6,300 nucleotides of DNA, taken from an uncultured Clostridia bacterium (GTDB taxonomy: Bacteria; Bacillota; Clostridia; Oscillospirales; Acutalibacteraceae). The stretch lies in contig CAMWIZ010000053.1 of the NCBI GenBank assembly GCA_947174455.1, positions 1 to 6,300 on the forward strand, read 5' to 3'. Each line of letters begins with the position of its first letter. Within the stretch, counting starts at the first letter, position 1. Below are positions 5,619-6,300 of this stretch, one piece after another. The position numbers were made by a program, and so were the translations under genes. The notes beneath the pieces are model-generated. The model saw only the letters and a list, made by a program, of their open reading frames with translations. It was not told the origin of the DNA and searched no databases.

Positions 5619-6300
5619 ATGGGCGTATTATCTATTCTGTTTCAGGTGGTGTCACTTGTTCGAAATCCCTATGAAACATCGTATTTTTTTGCAAGATTAC
5701 TGTCATTAGCAATAATGATTTTCTATTGTTATTGCCTTGTTCGTCTGTTTCAAAAAGCCGGTGTAGCAGGTTGGAAAGCATTTGTTCCGCTGTATAATCT
5801 ATACCTTTTGACAAAAATTGCGTGTGGAAATGGAATATGTTGTCTATTACTGTTTGTTCCTATTGTAAATATATTTTTCGATTTCTATTTGTTAGTTAAG
5901 CTTGCAGAGTCATACGGTAGGGATACCGGTTTTGGAGTCGGTCTTTTCTTTTTGGGTTTTATTTATCTGCCGATTCTTGCACTTGGTGACTCTCAATATG
6001 TGGGTGAATACGGATACGAAAAATACAGTTACAATAATTCTAGGTATCAGTATGCGAACGGCGGTTATCAGCAGGGTGGTTATTCACAAGGCGGATATTC
6101 ACAGGGTGGATATCAGCAGGATTTCTACCAACAGAATAACTATCAGCAGAACGGTTCTCAGCAGGATTTCTACCAACAGAATAACTATCAGCAGAACGGT
6201 TCTCAGCAAGATTACTACCAGCAAAGTGGCTACCAACAGAATGGTTACCAGCAACAGAACGGCCTTGAGCAGGGGAACTATTGGCAGAGTGGAAATAAAA
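5619..6300 (+). CDS. DUF5684-like small membrane protein with Gln/Tyr-rich repeat tail (3' end outside window)
   Basis: The frame is open to the window edge, giving 227 codons so far. Three membrane segments are visible (about 22-44, 71-92 and 103-123). Residues 42-60, with QKAGVAGWKAFVPLYN, and the later LAESYGRDTGFGVGLFFLGFIYLPILALGD match the DUF5684 pattern (an AG-GW--F-P-YN motif and a final ILGFGD-like end of the last helix). From about residue 130 the sequence becomes a hydrophilic tail rich in Gln, Tyr, Gly and Asn: four GGYxQ units (148-167), then three 15-residue units. ATG 5619 is chosen because GGAG (5606-5609) lies 9 nt upstream; the in-frame ATG at 5613 is only 3 nt from it. Some relatives are labelled signal peptidase, but no catalytic Ser/Lys region is seen here. 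Function is unknown; the tail suggests a self-associating or envelope-interacting segment, which is inference. Confidence 0.82.
   Translation, partial: MGVLSILFQVVSLVRNPYETSYFFARLLSLAIMIFYCYCLVRLFQKAGVAGWKAFVPLYNLYLLTKIACGNGICCLLLFVPIVNIFFDFYLLVKLAESYGRDTGFGVGLFFLGFIYLPILALGDSQYVGEYGYEKYSYNNSRYQYANGGYQQGGYSQGGYSQGGYQQDFYQQNNYQQNGSQQDFYQQNNYQQNGSQQDYYQQSGYQQNGYQQQNGLEQGNYWQSGNK
6060..6119 (+). repeat. Four 15-bp repeats encoding GGYxQ
   Basis: Residues 148-167 of the membrane protein read GGYQQ GGYSQ GGYSQ GGYQQ. The DNA copies differ at third codon positions, so the repeat is older than, or under less recent duplication than, the following 45-bp pair. Confidence 0.8.
6114..6248 (+). repeat. 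45-bp tandem repeat, two identical copies plus one diverged copy
   Basis: Copies at 6114-6158 and 6159-6203 are identical in DNA and each encode QQDFYQQNNYQQNGS. A third copy at 6204-6248 encodes QQDYYQQSGYQQNGY. The unit is 15 codons long, so copy number can change without breaking the frame. Confidence 0.9.

Noticed and set aside
6060..6248. CRISPR-like array from the regular repeats
   Set aside because: The repeats are tandem without spacers, are in frame with a coding sequence and encode a low-complexity protein tail.

Overview
The window looks like chromosomal DNA of a low-to-moderate GC Gram-positive anaerobe of the Clostridia, most likely an Oscillospiraceae/Ruminococcaceae-type gut bacterium. 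This rests on AGGAGG-type ribosome binding sites, a lipoprotein-type sugar-binding protein with a Ser/Gly linker, a CUT1 sugar transporter without its own ATPase, and a DUF815 ATPase of the type seen in Firmicutes. The species assignment is inference. All convincing genes are on the + strand.

Layout: (1) 101-1495, a lipid-anchored sugar-binding protein with a good promoter candidate at the left edge and a long hairpin just after its stop. (2) 1778-3076, an AAA+ family ATPase of the DUF815 group, function unknown, with its own candidate promoter. (3) 3132-3309, a 170-bp non-coding element with imperfect terminal inverted repeats and a CTAA target duplication, best read as a MITE of IS5-like type; it is followed by about 325 bp of T-rich leader. 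(4) 3636-5323, two overlapping permease genes of the MalF/MalG (CUT1) type, closed by a clear intrinsic terminator at 5351-5387. (5) 5401-6300, a promoter, a structured leader of about 180 nt, and the start of a three-helix DUF5684-like membrane protein with a Gln/Tyr/Gly/Asn-rich repetitive tail. That gene runs off the right edge.

The binding protein and the two permeases form one importer for an unidentified sugar or oligosaccharide. Its energy would come from a shared MsmX/MsiK-type ATPase encoded elsewhere, as is usual for CUT1 systems in Firmicutes. The unusual point is that the binding protein is separated from its permeases by about 2.1 kb holding the DUF815 gene and the MITE-like insertion, so the three importer parts are probably not expressed from one simple transcript. 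I see no complete new system. The points most worth a second look are the interrupted transporter locus, the small mobile element, and the repeat-tailed membrane protein with its structured leader.
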